From Actinomadura sp. WMMA1423 (GTDB lineage: Bacteria; Actinomycetota; Actinomycetes; Streptosporangiales; Streptosporangiaceae), in the NCBI RefSeq assembly GCF_006547145.1, contig NZ_CP041244.1, forward strand, positions 9,464,393 to 9,528,392: a DNA stretch of 64,000 nucleotides, in the 5' to 3' direction. Positions 17,478 to 25,743 of this stretch are shown here, one piece after another. The position numbers and the translations under genes were made by a program. The notes beneath the pieces were generated by a model. That model ran no database searches and was not told where the DNA came from. It worked only from the letters and a program-made list of their open reading frames with translations. Every line of letters begins with the position of its first letter. Position 1 is the stretch's first letter.

Positions 17478-19247
17478 TCAGCCCAGGTCGAGGCGGGCCA
17501 GCAGCCGCATCACGCCCGGCGCCACGCGCGACCCGAGGTAGCCGAGCCGGGCCTCCGGCGTCACCGGGACGACCGCCCGGTCGTCGCGGACGGCCGCGAC
17601 GATCTGCTTCGCCACGCGGTCGGGCCCGTAGCCCCGGCGGGCGTAGGCGCGCGCGGCCCGCTCCCGGCTGCGGGCCTCGTCCTCCCGGCCCCGGCCGACG
17701 AAGCGGGACGTCCGGGTGATGTCGGTGTCGACGATCCCGGGGCAGATGGCGCTGACCCCGATCCCCTTGCCCTTCAGTTCGGCGCGCAGGCACTCCGACA
17801 GCATCAGGACGGCCGCCTTGCTCGTCGCGTAGGCGGGGAGTGCTCGGGAGGGCATGAACGCGGCCGCCGAGGAGGTGTTGACGATGTGGCCGCCCTGTCC
17901 CCGCTCGACCATCTGCTCGGCGAAGAGCCGCGAGCCGTGGAGGACGCCCCAGAGGTTGACGTCCAGGACCCGGCGCCAGTCGTCGGTGTCGTGCTCCAGA
18001 AAGGGCCCGGCCATGCCGATCCCTGCGTTGTTGACGACGACGTCGGGCACCCCGTGCTCGTGCATCACGGTCTTGGCGAAGGTCTCCATCGCGCCGCGGT
18101 CGGAGACGTCCACCTGGACCGCGTGCCCGGCCGGGCCCAGAAAACCGGCGAGTTCGGCGGTGCGCCCGGCGGCCTCCAGGTCGAGGTCGGCCGCGACGAC
18201 CTCGGCGCCGCGTTCGGCGAAGGCGAGCGCGGTGGCGCGGCCGATCCCGCTGCCCGCGCCGGTGACGACGACGAGGGACCCGTCGAAGGGCCGCCGGTTC
18301 CGCGACACCCGGGCGCGCCTGAGCGCGCGCGTCTCGGCCGTGCCGAGCGGGCCGCCCTGGACGCCGGTGACGTGCTCGGCGATCCAGCGCGCGACGACGT
18401 CCGGGTGGCTGCGCGGCACCCAGTGCCCGGCCTTGATCGGCCGCAGCGACAGGTTCGGCACGCGGGCCGAGAGCCCGCCCACCAGGTGCGGCGAGACGAA
18501 CAGGTCCCTCGTCGGGACGATCACCTGCGTGGGGACGTCCGTGCGCCGGTCGCGCGGGCGGCGGAGCCGCTGGAGCATGTTGGCCCGGTACAGCCCGACG
18601 CCGGCGGCGGCGTCGCCCGCCATCGTCCTCGCCGGGTGGCCGTGCCGGGGCGGGACGCCCTCGCCGAGCTCCAGGGCCTTGGCGAACGGCTTCGCCATCC
18701 CGGCCCGCCACAGCAGCTCCGGCAGCACCGGCGTCTGGAAGAAGTAGATGTACCAGGACCGGACGGCCTGCCCGGCCGCCCGCCGCAGGTTGCCCGGGGT
18801 GGGGCGCGCCAGGTTCCGGCGCGTCCAGTGCGCGACGTGGTCCAGGCACGGCCCGGAGATCGAGGTGAACGAGGCGAAGCGGTCCTGCATGGTGCAGACC
18901 GCCTCCCACGACTGGATCGAGCCCCAGTCGTGCCCGACGAGGTGCACCCTGCGCTCGGGCGCGGTCGCGTCCAGCACCGCCTGCATGTCGGCCATCAGGT
19001 ACTCGAACGTGTAGCGTCTGCGCCCGAACGGACGGGACGAGGCGCCCGCGCCGCGCACGTCGTACCGGACGACGTGGAACCGCTCGGCGAGCCGCGCGGC
19101 CACCTCGTCCCAGACCGCGTGGGTGTCGGGGTAGCCGTGGACCAGCAGGACGGTCGGGCGCGACCGGTCGCCCTGCTCGTAGACGGCGAGGTCGACGCCG
19201 TCGCCGCGGACGCGCCGCCGGATGGCGGGTGGGGCGGGGTGTTTCAT
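17478..19247 (-). CDS. EphD-like epoxide hydrolase/SDR fusion
   Basis: A 589-residue fusion of two enzymes. Residues about 1-285 are an alpha/beta hydrolase with LLVHGYPDTHAVWDEV and the nucleophile Asp in LVGHDWGS, as in epoxide hydrolases. Residues about 300-589 are a classical short-chain dehydrogenase with VVTGAGSGIGRATALAF, NNAGIGMAG and YATSKAA. Length and domain order match EphD of Mycobacterium tuberculosis (592 residues), implicated in mycolic-acid epoxide processing. ATG 19247 has GGGAGA upstream; the frame extends further without good signals. In a non-mycolate organism the substrate is unknown. Confidence 0.85.
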   Translation of the reverse strand: MKHPAPPAIRRRVRGDGVDLAVYEQGDRSRPTVLLVHGYPDTHAVWDEVAARLAERFHVVRYDVRGAGASSRPFGRRRYTFEYLMADMQAVLDATAPERRVHLVGHDWGSIQSWEAVCTMQDRFASFTSISGPCLDHVAHWTRRNLARPTPGNLRRAAGQAVRSWYIYFFQTPVLPELLWRAGMAKPFAKALELGEGVPPRHGHPARTMAGDAAAGVGLYRANMLQRLRRPRDRRTDVPTQVIVPTRDLFVSPHLVGGLSARVPNLSLRPIKAGHWVPRSHPDVVARWIAEHVTGVQGGPLGTAETRALRRARVSRNRRPFDGSLVVVTGAGSGIGRATALAFAERGAEVVAADLDLEAAGRTAELAGFLGPAGHAVQVDVSDRGAMETFAKTVMHEHGVPDVVVNNAGIGMAGPFLEHDTDDWRRVLDVNLWGVLHGSRLFAEQMVERGQGGHIVNTSSAAAFMPSRALPAYATSKAAVLMLSECLRAELKGKGIGVSAICPGIVDTDITRTSRFVGRGREDEARSRERAARAYARRGYGPDRVAKQIVAAVRDDRAVVPVTPEARLGYLGSRVAPGVMRLLARLDLG

Positions 19248-19376
19248 GCGGTCGTCTCCCGTCGGGCCCACCGGGGAGCGCCCCTCCAGGCGCCCCTTGA
19301 CCGGTCCGCCGCCGATGGTCTGGAGGAACCGTACACCGAATGAGAATCCCACGCGCATCGGTGGAATCCCGTGCTT

Positions 19377-20309
19377 CTAGTACGGGTCGTAGCCCCCGGC
19401 CTTCGCGGCGGGCGACTGCATGAGGTACTCCAGAGCGCGGGGCGTGGAGCACACCTTCGACGGGTGGTGGTCCGGCCTGAGGTAGACCGGCGCCTCGCCG
19501 AGCAGGAGACGGAAGATGCCGGGCACGTGGCCGAGCCGGACGGAGCGCCGGTAGGACCGGTAGACGCGCAGCGGGCTCACCCGCCCCTTGATCGTCGGGT
19601 CCTGCTTGAGCAGGTAGAGCGAACCGCCGATCAGCGCCCAGTACAGGAAGAACAGCGACACCACCCACGCGGCGACGCGGGTCGGGTACCGGCCGCCCAC
19701 GGCCTTGTAGACGTCGAACACCACCGAGCGGTGCTCGACCTCCTCGGCGCCGTGCCAGCGCAGCAGGTCCAGCATCGTCGGGTCGACGCCGGCCTTGTCG
19801 AGCCGGTCGTTGTCCATGATCCACTGGCCGAGGACGGCGGTGTAGTGCTCGATCGAGGCGACCGCGGCCAGCTCGAAGCGCAGCCGCCGCCGCCACGCCC
19901 GCGGGTTGCGCTCCTTCAGCGCCGCCATCTGCGCGGGGCGCTCGGCGTTCCCCCGCCCCGCCGCGTCAGTGATCTTGGAGACGTCGATCCCGTTGCGCTC
20001 CAGAATCTGGTCGAGCACGCCCTGGTGGGAGCGGGCGTGCACCATCTCCTGCCCGATGAAGCCCTTGATCTCCTCCAGCAGCCGCTCGTCGCGGATGTGC
20101 GGGCGGGCGTCCTTGACGCACTGGATGAACCACTTCTCGCCCTCGGGCAGGACGATGTGGAAGGAGTTGATGATGTGGGTGGCGACCGGGTCGTTCGGGA
20201 CCCAGTGCAGCGGAGTCCGCGACCAGTCGAAGGAGACGCGCCGCGGCTTGATCGGCGGGTGGCGCTCGTCGATGGGCGCCGCTCCGCCGCTCACCTGGGG
20301 CCTCGTCAT
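19377..20309 (-). CDS. Ferritin-like metal-dependent hydrolase (PF10118 type)
   Basis: A 310-residue protein of the predicted metal-dependent hydrolase family. Candidate metal ligands are Glu and His in IGQEMVHARSHQG and HGAEEVEHRSVVFD, with an additional helix containing ASIEHYTAVLG. One or two hydrophobic segments (VAAWVVSLFFLYWALIGG) suggest membrane association. ATG 20309 is chosen because the conserved region begins just after it. The reaction is not established. It may form a unit with the EphD-like gene downstream (130 bases). Confidence 0.75.
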   Translation of the reverse strand: MTRPQVSGGAAPIDERHPPIKPRRVSFDWSRTPLHWVPNDPVATHIINSFHIVLPEGEKWFIQCVKDARPHIRDERLLEEIKGFIGQEMVHARSHQGVLDQILERNGIDVSKITDAAGRGNAERPAQMAALKERNPRAWRRRLRFELAAVASIEHYTAVLGQWIMDNDRLDKAGVDPTMLDLLRWHGAEEVEHRSVVFDVYKAVGGRYPTRVAAWVVSLFFLYWALIGGSLYLLKQDPTIKGRVSPLRVYRSYRRSVRLGHVPGIFRLLLGEAPVYLRPDHHPSKVCSTPRALEYLMQSPAAKAGGYDPY

Positions 20310-20471
20310 TCGGTCCTCGCCTTCCACGCGTCCGGGCGCCGGGCGCGGCGAGCCCCCGCCGCCGCGTTGGTCATTGGCAGAGCAGTCAACTCCTGCCGGA
20401 CCCGCGGTTTCTTGAGGGCAACCCAACAAGTTACCGCTCGGTTTTCGATCCTTTATGACAAACGGCCCCGA

Positions 20472-21284
20472 TCAGAGGGCGATACGCTCCGCCCCGGTGT
20501 AGACGTTCATGTTCTCGCCGCGCAGGAAGCCCACGAGCGTCATCCCGGCGTCCTCGGCGAGGTCCACCGCCAGCGAGGACGGCGCCGACACCGCCGCCAG
20601 CACCGGGACGCCCGCCGTCATCGCCTTCTGGGTCAGCTCGAACGACGCGCGCCCGCTCACCATGAGGACCGTCCCGGCCAGCGGCAGCCTCTCCTGCCGC
20701 AGCGCCCAGCCGATCACCTTGTCGACGGCGTTGTGCCGGCCGACGTCCTCCCGCACGGCCAGGAGCCCGCCGTCCGCGTCGAAGAGCCCGGCGGCGTGCA
20801 GGCCGCCCGTCCGGTCGAAAACACGCTGCGCCCCGCGCAGCCGCTCGGGCATCGTCGCCAGCACGGCAGGGGTCAGCCGCACCGGGTCCGCGGCCACCTC
20901 GTAGGGCCGGTCGGAGCGCAGTGCCTCGATGCTCGCCTTCCCGCAGACCCCGCAGGCGCTGGTGGTGGTGAACGCCCGCGTCATGGAGTCGTCGGGCGGT
21001 GTAACGCCCGGGGACAGCACGACGTCGAGCGTGTTCTGCTCCTCGGTGTCCGCGCAGTACCGCATCGTCGCGATGTCGGCGGCCCGGGCGACCACGCCCT
21101 CGGCCGCCAGGAAGCCGGCGACGAGGTCGAAGTCGTGCCCCGGGGTGCGCATCGTGATCGTGAGCGGCTTGCCGGCGACGCGTATCTCCAGCGGCTCCTC
21201 CGCCGCGAGCGTGTCGGGCCGCCGCACCGGCGCGCCGGACGCGCTCAGCCGCAGTACGGGCCTGCGCACGGTGATCCGCCCCAT
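20472..21284 (-). CDS. fdhD: FdhD sulfurtransferase for formate dehydrogenase maturation
   Basis: A 270-residue FdhD. The catalytic Cys pair is in ACGVCGK (C111 and C114). Other family segments are EEPLEIRV, HDFDLVAGFL, REDVGRHNAVDKVIG and SGRASFE. FdhD carries sulfur from IscS to the molybdenum cofactor of formate dehydrogenase. ATG 21284 (MGRITVRR) is the usual family start; a TTG 33 bases upstream is weaker. No formate dehydrogenase gene is in the window, but moaA and mobA lie at 35-37 kb. Confidence 0.95.
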   Translation of the reverse strand: MGRITVRRPVLRLSASGAPVRRPDTLAAEEPLEIRVAGKPLTITMRTPGHDFDLVAGFLAAEGVVARAADIATMRYCADTEEQNTLDVVLSPGVTPPDDSMTRAFTTTSACGVCGKASIEALRSDRPYEVAADPVRLTPAVLATMPERLRGAQRVFDRTGGLHAAGLFDADGGLLAVREDVGRHNAVDKVIGWALRQERLPLAGTVLMVSGRASFELTQKAMTAGVPVLAAVSAPSSLAVDLAEDAGMTLVGFLRGENMNVYTGAERIAL

Positions 21285-21342
21285 GAACGTTGACGGTACC
21301 CCGACGACCCGCCGCAAACGAAGGGCGCGGGCTCCGCGCGGG

Positions 21343-21969
21343 TCAGTCCGGTACTCCGCGGGGGCGGGGGGCCCGCCACCCCTGGCGCATGGCGAGGACG
21401 CGGAGCCCGAACGCCATCGCGGCGGCGCCCGCGGTGACGGCTCCGCCGTGCAGGCCGGCGGCGTCTGCCGCGGCGGTCGCGGCGGCGCCGAGCAGCGCGG
21501 GGACCGCGTACAGCTGCCGGTCGTAGAGCACCGCGGGGATCCGCCCGGCCAGCACGTCGCGCAGGATGCCGCCGCCGACCGCCGTCACGATCCCGAGGAG
21601 CACCGCGTGCACCGGCGAGAGCCCGTACGCGAGCGCCTTGACCGTCCCGGTGGCGCAGAACAGCCCGAGCCCGGCGGCGTCGAACAGCAGCACCGCGGGC
21701 AGCAGCCGCGTCACCTGCGGATGCCAGAAGAACACCAGCGCCGAGGCCGCCAACGGGACCAGCACGTAACCGAGGTCGGTGAAGGCCGCCGGCGGGACGG
21801 CCCCGATGAGCAGGTCGCGCAGGATCCCGCCGCCGAGCGCGGTGATCTCCGCCAGCACCACCATCCCGACGACGTCCAGCCGCTGCCGGACGGCCGCGAG
21901 GGCCCCCGAGACCGCGAAGACGAAGATCCCGGCGAGGTCGAGCAGCCAGGCGACACCCTGGCCGCTCAA
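21343..21969 (-). CDS. TRIC-type cation channel family protein
   Basis: A 208-residue membrane protein with about seven helices and the internal duplication of the TRIC/UPF0126 family. Paired copies are ALGGGILRDLLIG and AVGGGILRDVLAG. Bacterial TRIC proteins form homotrimeric cation channels. The likely start TTG 21969 overlaps the stop of the upstream small gene as TTGA, so the two are translationally coupled. Confidence 0.88.
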   Translation of the reverse strand: MSGQGVAWLLDLAGIFVFAVSGALAAVRQRLDVVGMVVLAEITALGGGILRDLLIGAVPPAAFTDLGYVLVPLAASALVFFWHPQVTRLLPAVLLFDAAGLGLFCATGTVKALAYGLSPVHAVLLGIVTAVGGGILRDVLAGRIPAVLYDRQLYAVPALLGAAATAAADAAGLHGGAVTAGAAAMAFGLRVLAMRQGWRAPRPRGVPD

Positions 21970-22157
21970 TCGCGCCGGTCCCGGCGGTCGATGTTCCAGT
22001 TCGCCACGATCGCGGCGAACGGGGGGATCACCAGCGCGACCACCGTCATCGCGATCGCGGCCGTGTGCGAGTACAGCCGCACCACCGCCCAGGCCAGCAC
22101 GAACAGGGTGAGGCAGGTCCCCATCATGATCCCGTAGGCCAGCTTGCGACGCCTCAT
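21966..22157 (-). CDS. Small two-helix membrane protein (DUF3099-like)
   Basis: A 63-residue protein: a basic start (MRRRKLAYG), two hydrophobic helices and a charged end. The pattern MMGTCLTLFVLAWAVVRL followed by PPFAAIVAN is typical of small actinobacterial proteins filed under DUF3099. Function unknown. It is coupled to the TRIC gene and lies just downstream of the tRNA-Sec gene and its terminator. Confidence 0.7.
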   Translation of the reverse strand: MRRRKLAYGIMMGTCLTLFVLAWAVVRLYSHTAAIAMTVVALVIPPFAAIVANWNIDRRDRRD

Positions 22158-22190
22158 GCCCTCACGTTACGCCGCGCCCGAACCGGCTCG

Positions 22191-22220
22191 CCCCGCCCCC
22201 GCCCCCGCCTGGGGGCGGGG
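22191..22220 (-). terminator. Terminator after tRNA-Sec
   Basis: Perfect ten-base inverted repeat CCCCGCCCCC/GGGGGCGGGG with a ten-base loop, immediately after the encoded CCA end of the tRNA-Sec on the minus strand. Confidence 0.65.
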
Positions 22221-22316
22221 TGGCGGAGGCGTACGGGAATCGAACCCGCCGTCCCGAGATCCTCGGGACCGTCGGCTTTGAAGGCCGGGGAGGCCACCAG
22301 GCGCTCACACGCCTCC
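22221..22316 (-). tRNA. selC: tRNA-Sec (anticodon TCA)
   Basis: Hand folding gives a 96-base tRNA. It has an 8-bp acceptor stem (GGAGGCGT with ACGCCTCC), discriminator G and encoded CCA, anticodon loop CTTCAAA with TCA, an 8-bp variable arm (GTCCCGAG/CTCGGGAC) and a 5-bp T stem with loop TTCGATT. The 8+5 plan and long variable arm identify bacterial tRNA-Sec. Two oddities: the D stem GAG-C-GCC/GGCCTC pairs only with a bulged C, and the outer anticodon-stem pair is C-A. It starts ten bases after the stop of the acyl-CoA ligase gene on the same strand, so it may be cotranscribed. Confidence 0.93.
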
Positions 22317-22326
22317 GGCGGTGATC

Positions 22327-24168
22327 TTAGCCGGTGTACAGGGCGTCGATGTCGGCGGCGTACTTGGTGTGCACGACGCGGCGCTTGAGCTTGAGGGTCG
22401 GGGTGAGCTCCTCGCTCTCGGCGGTCCACTCGGCGGTGAGCAGCCGCCACCTCTTGACCTGCTGGACGCGGGCGAGCCGGGCGTTGGCGTCCTCGACCGC
22501 CCGGGCGACCTCCTCCAGGACGAGGGGGTGGTCGGCGAGGGCGGCGAGGTCGGTGGCCTCGATCCCGTGGGCCGCCGCCCAGACGGGCGCGACCTCGCCG
22601 TCGAGGGTGATGAGGGCGATGACGTAGGGGCGGCGGTCGCCGAAGGCGAGGGCCTGGCCGATGAGCGGGTGCTCCTTGAGGCGGTTCTCGACCAGGGACG
22701 GCGCGATGTTCTCGCCGCCCGCGGTGATGATCAGCTCCTTCTTGCGGTCGACGACGGTGAGGAAGCCGTCGCCGTCGAGGCGGCCGACGTCACCGGTGTG
22801 CACCCAGCCGTCCGAGTCGATCAGGTCCGCGGTGGCGTCGGGCCGGTCCAGGTATCCGGGGGTGCACGTGGCCCCGCGGACGAGGATCTCGCCGTCGTCG
22901 GCGAGCTTCAGTTCGACGCCGGGGAAGGGGCGCCCCACGGTGCCGAGCTTGAACGAGTCGGCCAGGTTGGCGGTGATGGCGCCCGTCGTCTCCGTCATCC
23001 CGTAGGCGTCGAAGATCTTCAGGCCGAGGCCGGCGAAGAACCGGGCCACCTCGACGGGCAGCGGCGCGGCGGCGCTGGACGCCTGGAGGACCCGGTCCAG
23101 GCCGAGCAGGGCGCGCATGGGGGTGAGGACGGCCTGGTCGGCGCGCTCGAAGGCCTCGGCGATCTCGGGGGTGAGCGTGCCCCCGTGCTCCTGCGCCGTC
23201 ACGTAGGCGCGGCCCGCGTCGAGGGCGGCGGCGACCGCCCGCTTCTTCGCCTCGTCCCGCTCGGCCGACAGCACGGCCTGGATGCCGGCCATGATCTTCT
23301 CCCAGACGCGCGGGACGCCGAAGAAGGAGTGCGGCCGGACCGCGCCGAGGACCGACGTCAGCTGGGCCGGGTCGGGGCAGAAATGGACGTGCGAGGCCAG
23401 CCGGACCGGCAGGTAGTAGCTGAGCACGCGGTCGGCGATGTGGGCGAACGGCAGGTAGGAGATCCCGGCGGGGTGCTCGGGCAGGACCGAGCTGCGCTCG
23501 ACCATCTCGGCCTCGTGCAGCACCATCGAGTGCGTGATCAGGACGCCCTTGGGGTCGCCGGTGGTGCCGGAGGTGTAGAGCAGGGTGACGGTGTCCTCGG
23601 GCCTGACCGCCTGCCAGCGCCGGTCGATCGCGAGCGGGTCGGCGGCCAGCTCCCGGCGGCCGAGCTCGGTGAGGGCGTCCCAGCTGAGGAAGCGGTCGCC
23701 TGGCGGGCACGCCTTGGCGTTCACCACGATGATCTTGCGGAGGCCGGGCAGGCGGTCCAGGGCGGGCAGCCAGCGGCCCAGCTGGTCGATGCCGTCCAGT
23801 ACGGCGTACTTCGCCGAGCAGTGGCCGGCCACGAAGGCGACCTGGTCGGGCGCGAGCGTCGCGTACACGGTGGTGGGGACCCCGCCGGCGTGCACCGCGC
23901 CGAGGTCGGCCAGGACGTGCTCGGAGCGGTTCGGCATCATCAGCGCGACGACGTCGCCGGCCTCCAGGCCGAGCGCGGCGAACCCGGCCGCCGTCTCCAG
24001 CGCGCGGGTCCTCGTCTCCGCCCAGGTGAGGGTCTGCCACTCGCCGTCGATCCGGTCGGAATAGGCGGGCCTGCCCCCGTGCCGTTCGGCGGTCGCGGCG
24101 AGGGCGGTGCAGATCGTCTGCCCCGCGACGGCCCGGTCGAGGTCGGCCCGCTGTTCCTGGATCCCCAT
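22327..24168 (-). CDS. Long-chain acyl-CoA synthetase (FadD15-like AMP ligase)
   Basis: A 613-residue ANL-superfamily ligase. AMP-binding motifs are TLLYTSGTTGDPKGV, DAYGMTETTG and GWVHTGDVGRLD, with the C-terminal Lys segment LTPTLKLKRRVV. These match the FadD15/ACSL class. It activates fatty acids to acyl-CoA. ATG 24168 follows GAGGGG. It is divergent from the SelD-like gene. tRNA-Sec lies ten bases downstream. Lysine deacylation by the Sir2 protein in this window is a plausible but unproved control. Confidence 0.9.
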   Translation of the reverse strand: MGIQEQRADLDRAVAGQTICTALAATAERHGGRPAYSDRIDGEWQTLTWAETRTRALETAAGFAALGLEAGDVVALMMPNRSEHVLADLGAVHAGGVPTTVYATLAPDQVAFVAGHCSAKYAVLDGIDQLGRWLPALDRLPGLRKIIVVNAKACPPGDRFLSWDALTELGRRELAADPLAIDRRWQAVRPEDTVTLLYTSGTTGDPKGVLITHSMVLHEAEMVERSSVLPEHPAGISYLPFAHIADRVLSYYLPVRLASHVHFCPDPAQLTSVLGAVRPHSFFGVPRVWEKIMAGIQAVLSAERDEAKKRAVAAALDAGRAYVTAQEHGGTLTPEIAEAFERADQAVLTPMRALLGLDRVLQASSAAAPLPVEVARFFAGLGLKIFDAYGMTETTGAITANLADSFKLGTVGRPFPGVELKLADDGEILVRGATCTPGYLDRPDATADLIDSDGWVHTGDVGRLDGDGFLTVVDRKKELIITAGGENIAPSLVENRLKEHPLIGQALAFGDRRPYVIALITLDGEVAPVWAAAHGIEATDLAALADHPLVLEEVARAVEDANARLARVQQVKRWRLLTAEWTAESEELTPTLKLKRRVVHTKYAADIDALYTG

Positions 24169-24325
24169 GTCGCCCCTCGTGGTCGTTGGTCACCGAAGTA
24201 AGTGATGACTTGCAGAGGGGAGATCGCATCATGCCGAACAGGGTTCGGACAAGGGGGTGGAGGCTTTTCCGTGCTGGTCGCGGGACCGGTCGCCGATCGG
24301 TGACCGAGTGCATACCGTCCGTTTG

Positions 24326-24355
24326 TTGATCATTTGAGGTAGTTGTGCGTTAAAT
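24326..24355 (+). promoter_or_regulatory. Probable promoter giving a leaderless selD-like mRNA
   Basis: TTGATC (24326-24331), 18 bases, then TTAAAT (24350-24355); the GTG start codon follows six bases later, about where transcription should begin. No Shine-Dalgarno sequence precedes the GTG, which supports leaderless translation. Confidence 0.5.
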
Positions 24356-24361
24356 TCTGCG

Positions 24362-25351
24362 GTGACCCGACTCGCCCCGGTGGCCCGCCTGACGCAGTAC
24401 GCGCGCGGCGGCGGCTCGTGCAAGATCCCGCCGGGGGAGCTGGAGCGGATCGTGGCCGGCCTCACCGGCGGGGACGACGCGCTCCTGGTCGGCGGTCCCG
24501 ACGGCGACGACGCCGCCGTGCTGCGGATCGAGGGCGGCCGGGCCGTGGTGTCGGCCGCCGACTTCTTCACCCCCGTCGTCGACGACGCCTACGACTGGGG
24601 CCGCATCGCGGCCGCGAACGCGCTCTCGCACGTGTACGCCGTCGGGGGAGTGCCGCTGATGGCCCTCAACCTGCTCGGCTGGCCCGCCGACGCGCTGCCC
24701 GCCGAGCTGGCCCGCGAGGTGCTGCGCGGCGGGCGGGACACGGCGGCCCTCGCCGGCGTCGCGATCGCCGGCGGCCACACCATCGACGACCCCGAGCCCA
24801 AGTACGGCCTCGCGGTCACCGGGATCGCCGACCCGGACCGGCTGCTGCGGCTGGACGCGGGCCGCCCCGGCGTCCCGCTCACGCTGACCAAGCCGCTCGG
24901 CCTCGGCGTCCTGAACGCGCGGCACAAGGCGACCGGCGAGGTGTTCGCGCACGCGGTCGCGGCCATGACGGAGCTGAACGCGGCGGCTGGCCTGGCCGCC
25001 CTCGAGCGCGGCGCCGCCTGCGCCACCGACGTCGCCGGACCCGGGCTGCTCGGCCACCTGTACAAGCTGGCTCGGGCGAGCGGCGTCACCGCCGTCGTGG
25101 ACGCCTCCGCCGTCCCCTACCTGGACGGCGCGCGCGCCGCGGTGCGGGACGGGTTCGTCCCCGGCGGCACCCGCCGCAACCTCAGGTGGGTCTCCCCGCA
25201 CACCGACTTCCGCCGGATCGCCGAGGAGGAGCGCCTCCTGCTCGCCGACGCCCAGACCTCCGGCGGGCTGCTGGTCGCCGGGGAGATCCCCGGCGCCCCC
25301 GTCATCGGGGAGCTCGTCGGCCGGCAGCGGTACACCCTCGTCATCCGCTAG
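24362..25351 (+). CDS. selD: SelD-like selenide, water dikinase with altered active site
   Basis: A 329-residue full-length member of the SelD family: GDDAAV, SAADFFTPVVDD, GGHTIDDPEP, LTKPLGLGVLN, PGGTRRN and DAQTSGGLL align with E. coli SelD. Three key places differ. The loop before Lys21 reads GGGSCK, so the residue three before the Lys (E. coli Cys17, Sec in others) is Gly. E. coli Asp91, a metal ligand in SDIFAMGG, is His90 in SHVYAVGG. TDVTGFG has become TDVAGPG. Asp227's equivalent remains. The GTG start appears leaderless. It may be inactive, use Cys20, or have another substrate. selA is absent from the window. Confidence 0.85.
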   Translation: MTRLAPVARLTQYARGGGSCKIPPGELERIVAGLTGGDDALLVGGPDGDDAAVLRIEGGRAVVSAADFFTPVVDDAYDWGRIAAANALSHVYAVGGVPLMALNLLGWPADALPAELAREVLRGGRDTAALAGVAIAGGHTIDDPEPKYGLAVTGIADPDRLLRLDAGRPGVPLTLTKPLGLGVLNARHKATGEVFAHAVAAMTELNAAAGLAALERGAACATDVAGPGLLGHLYKLARASGVTAVVDASAVPYLDGARAAVRDGFVPGGTRRNLRWVSPHTDFRRIAEEERLLLADAQTSGGLLVAGEIPGAPVIGELVGRQRYTLVIR

Positions 25352-25437
25352 CCGCCCGCGCCGCCCCGTGTCGCCGATCAAGGTCGCGGGTAGGTCCCCG
25401 GCTGGCCTCATGGGGACGGGGGGAGGCGAGGCGACGC

Positions 25438-25743
25438 ATGACCATCGGCGGGATCGTGGCCGCCGTCGTCCTGGGCGCGGCCATCGGAGTCCTGAGCCGG
25501 TTCGTGCTGGCGGGCCGCAAGCGCGTGCCGGCATGGCTGCTGGCCACGGTCGGCGTCGTCGCGGCGTTCGCCGGGACGGGCCTGGTCCACTTGTCCGACC
25601 TCGGCGACGGCGGCTGGAACGTGTGGGAGGCGCTGTTCCAGTCCGCCCTTCCGGTGGCCGCCATCCTCCTGGTGGCGGCGTTCTGGCCCGAGCGCGGGGC
25701 CGCGACGCGCGACACCGGCCGCCGCCCCCCTGAAGAGCCCTAG
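25438..25743 (+). CDS. Small membrane protein, GlsB/YeaQ-like
   Basis: A 101-residue protein with three hydrophobic segments, beginning MTIGGIVAAVVLGAAIGVL. The Gly/Ala-rich first helix resembles GlsB/YeaQ/YmgE stress-response membrane proteins, but the rest is divergent. ATG 25438 follows GGGGGAGG. Its stop interleaves with that of the convergent CoA ligase (CTAG at 25740-25743). It lies 86 bases after the SelD-like gene and might share its transcript. Confidence 0.6.
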   Translation: MTIGGIVAAVVLGAAIGVLSRFVLAGRKRVPAWLLATVGVVAAFAGTGLVHLSDLGDGGWNVWEALFQSALPVAAILLVAAFWPERGAATRDTGRRPPEEP

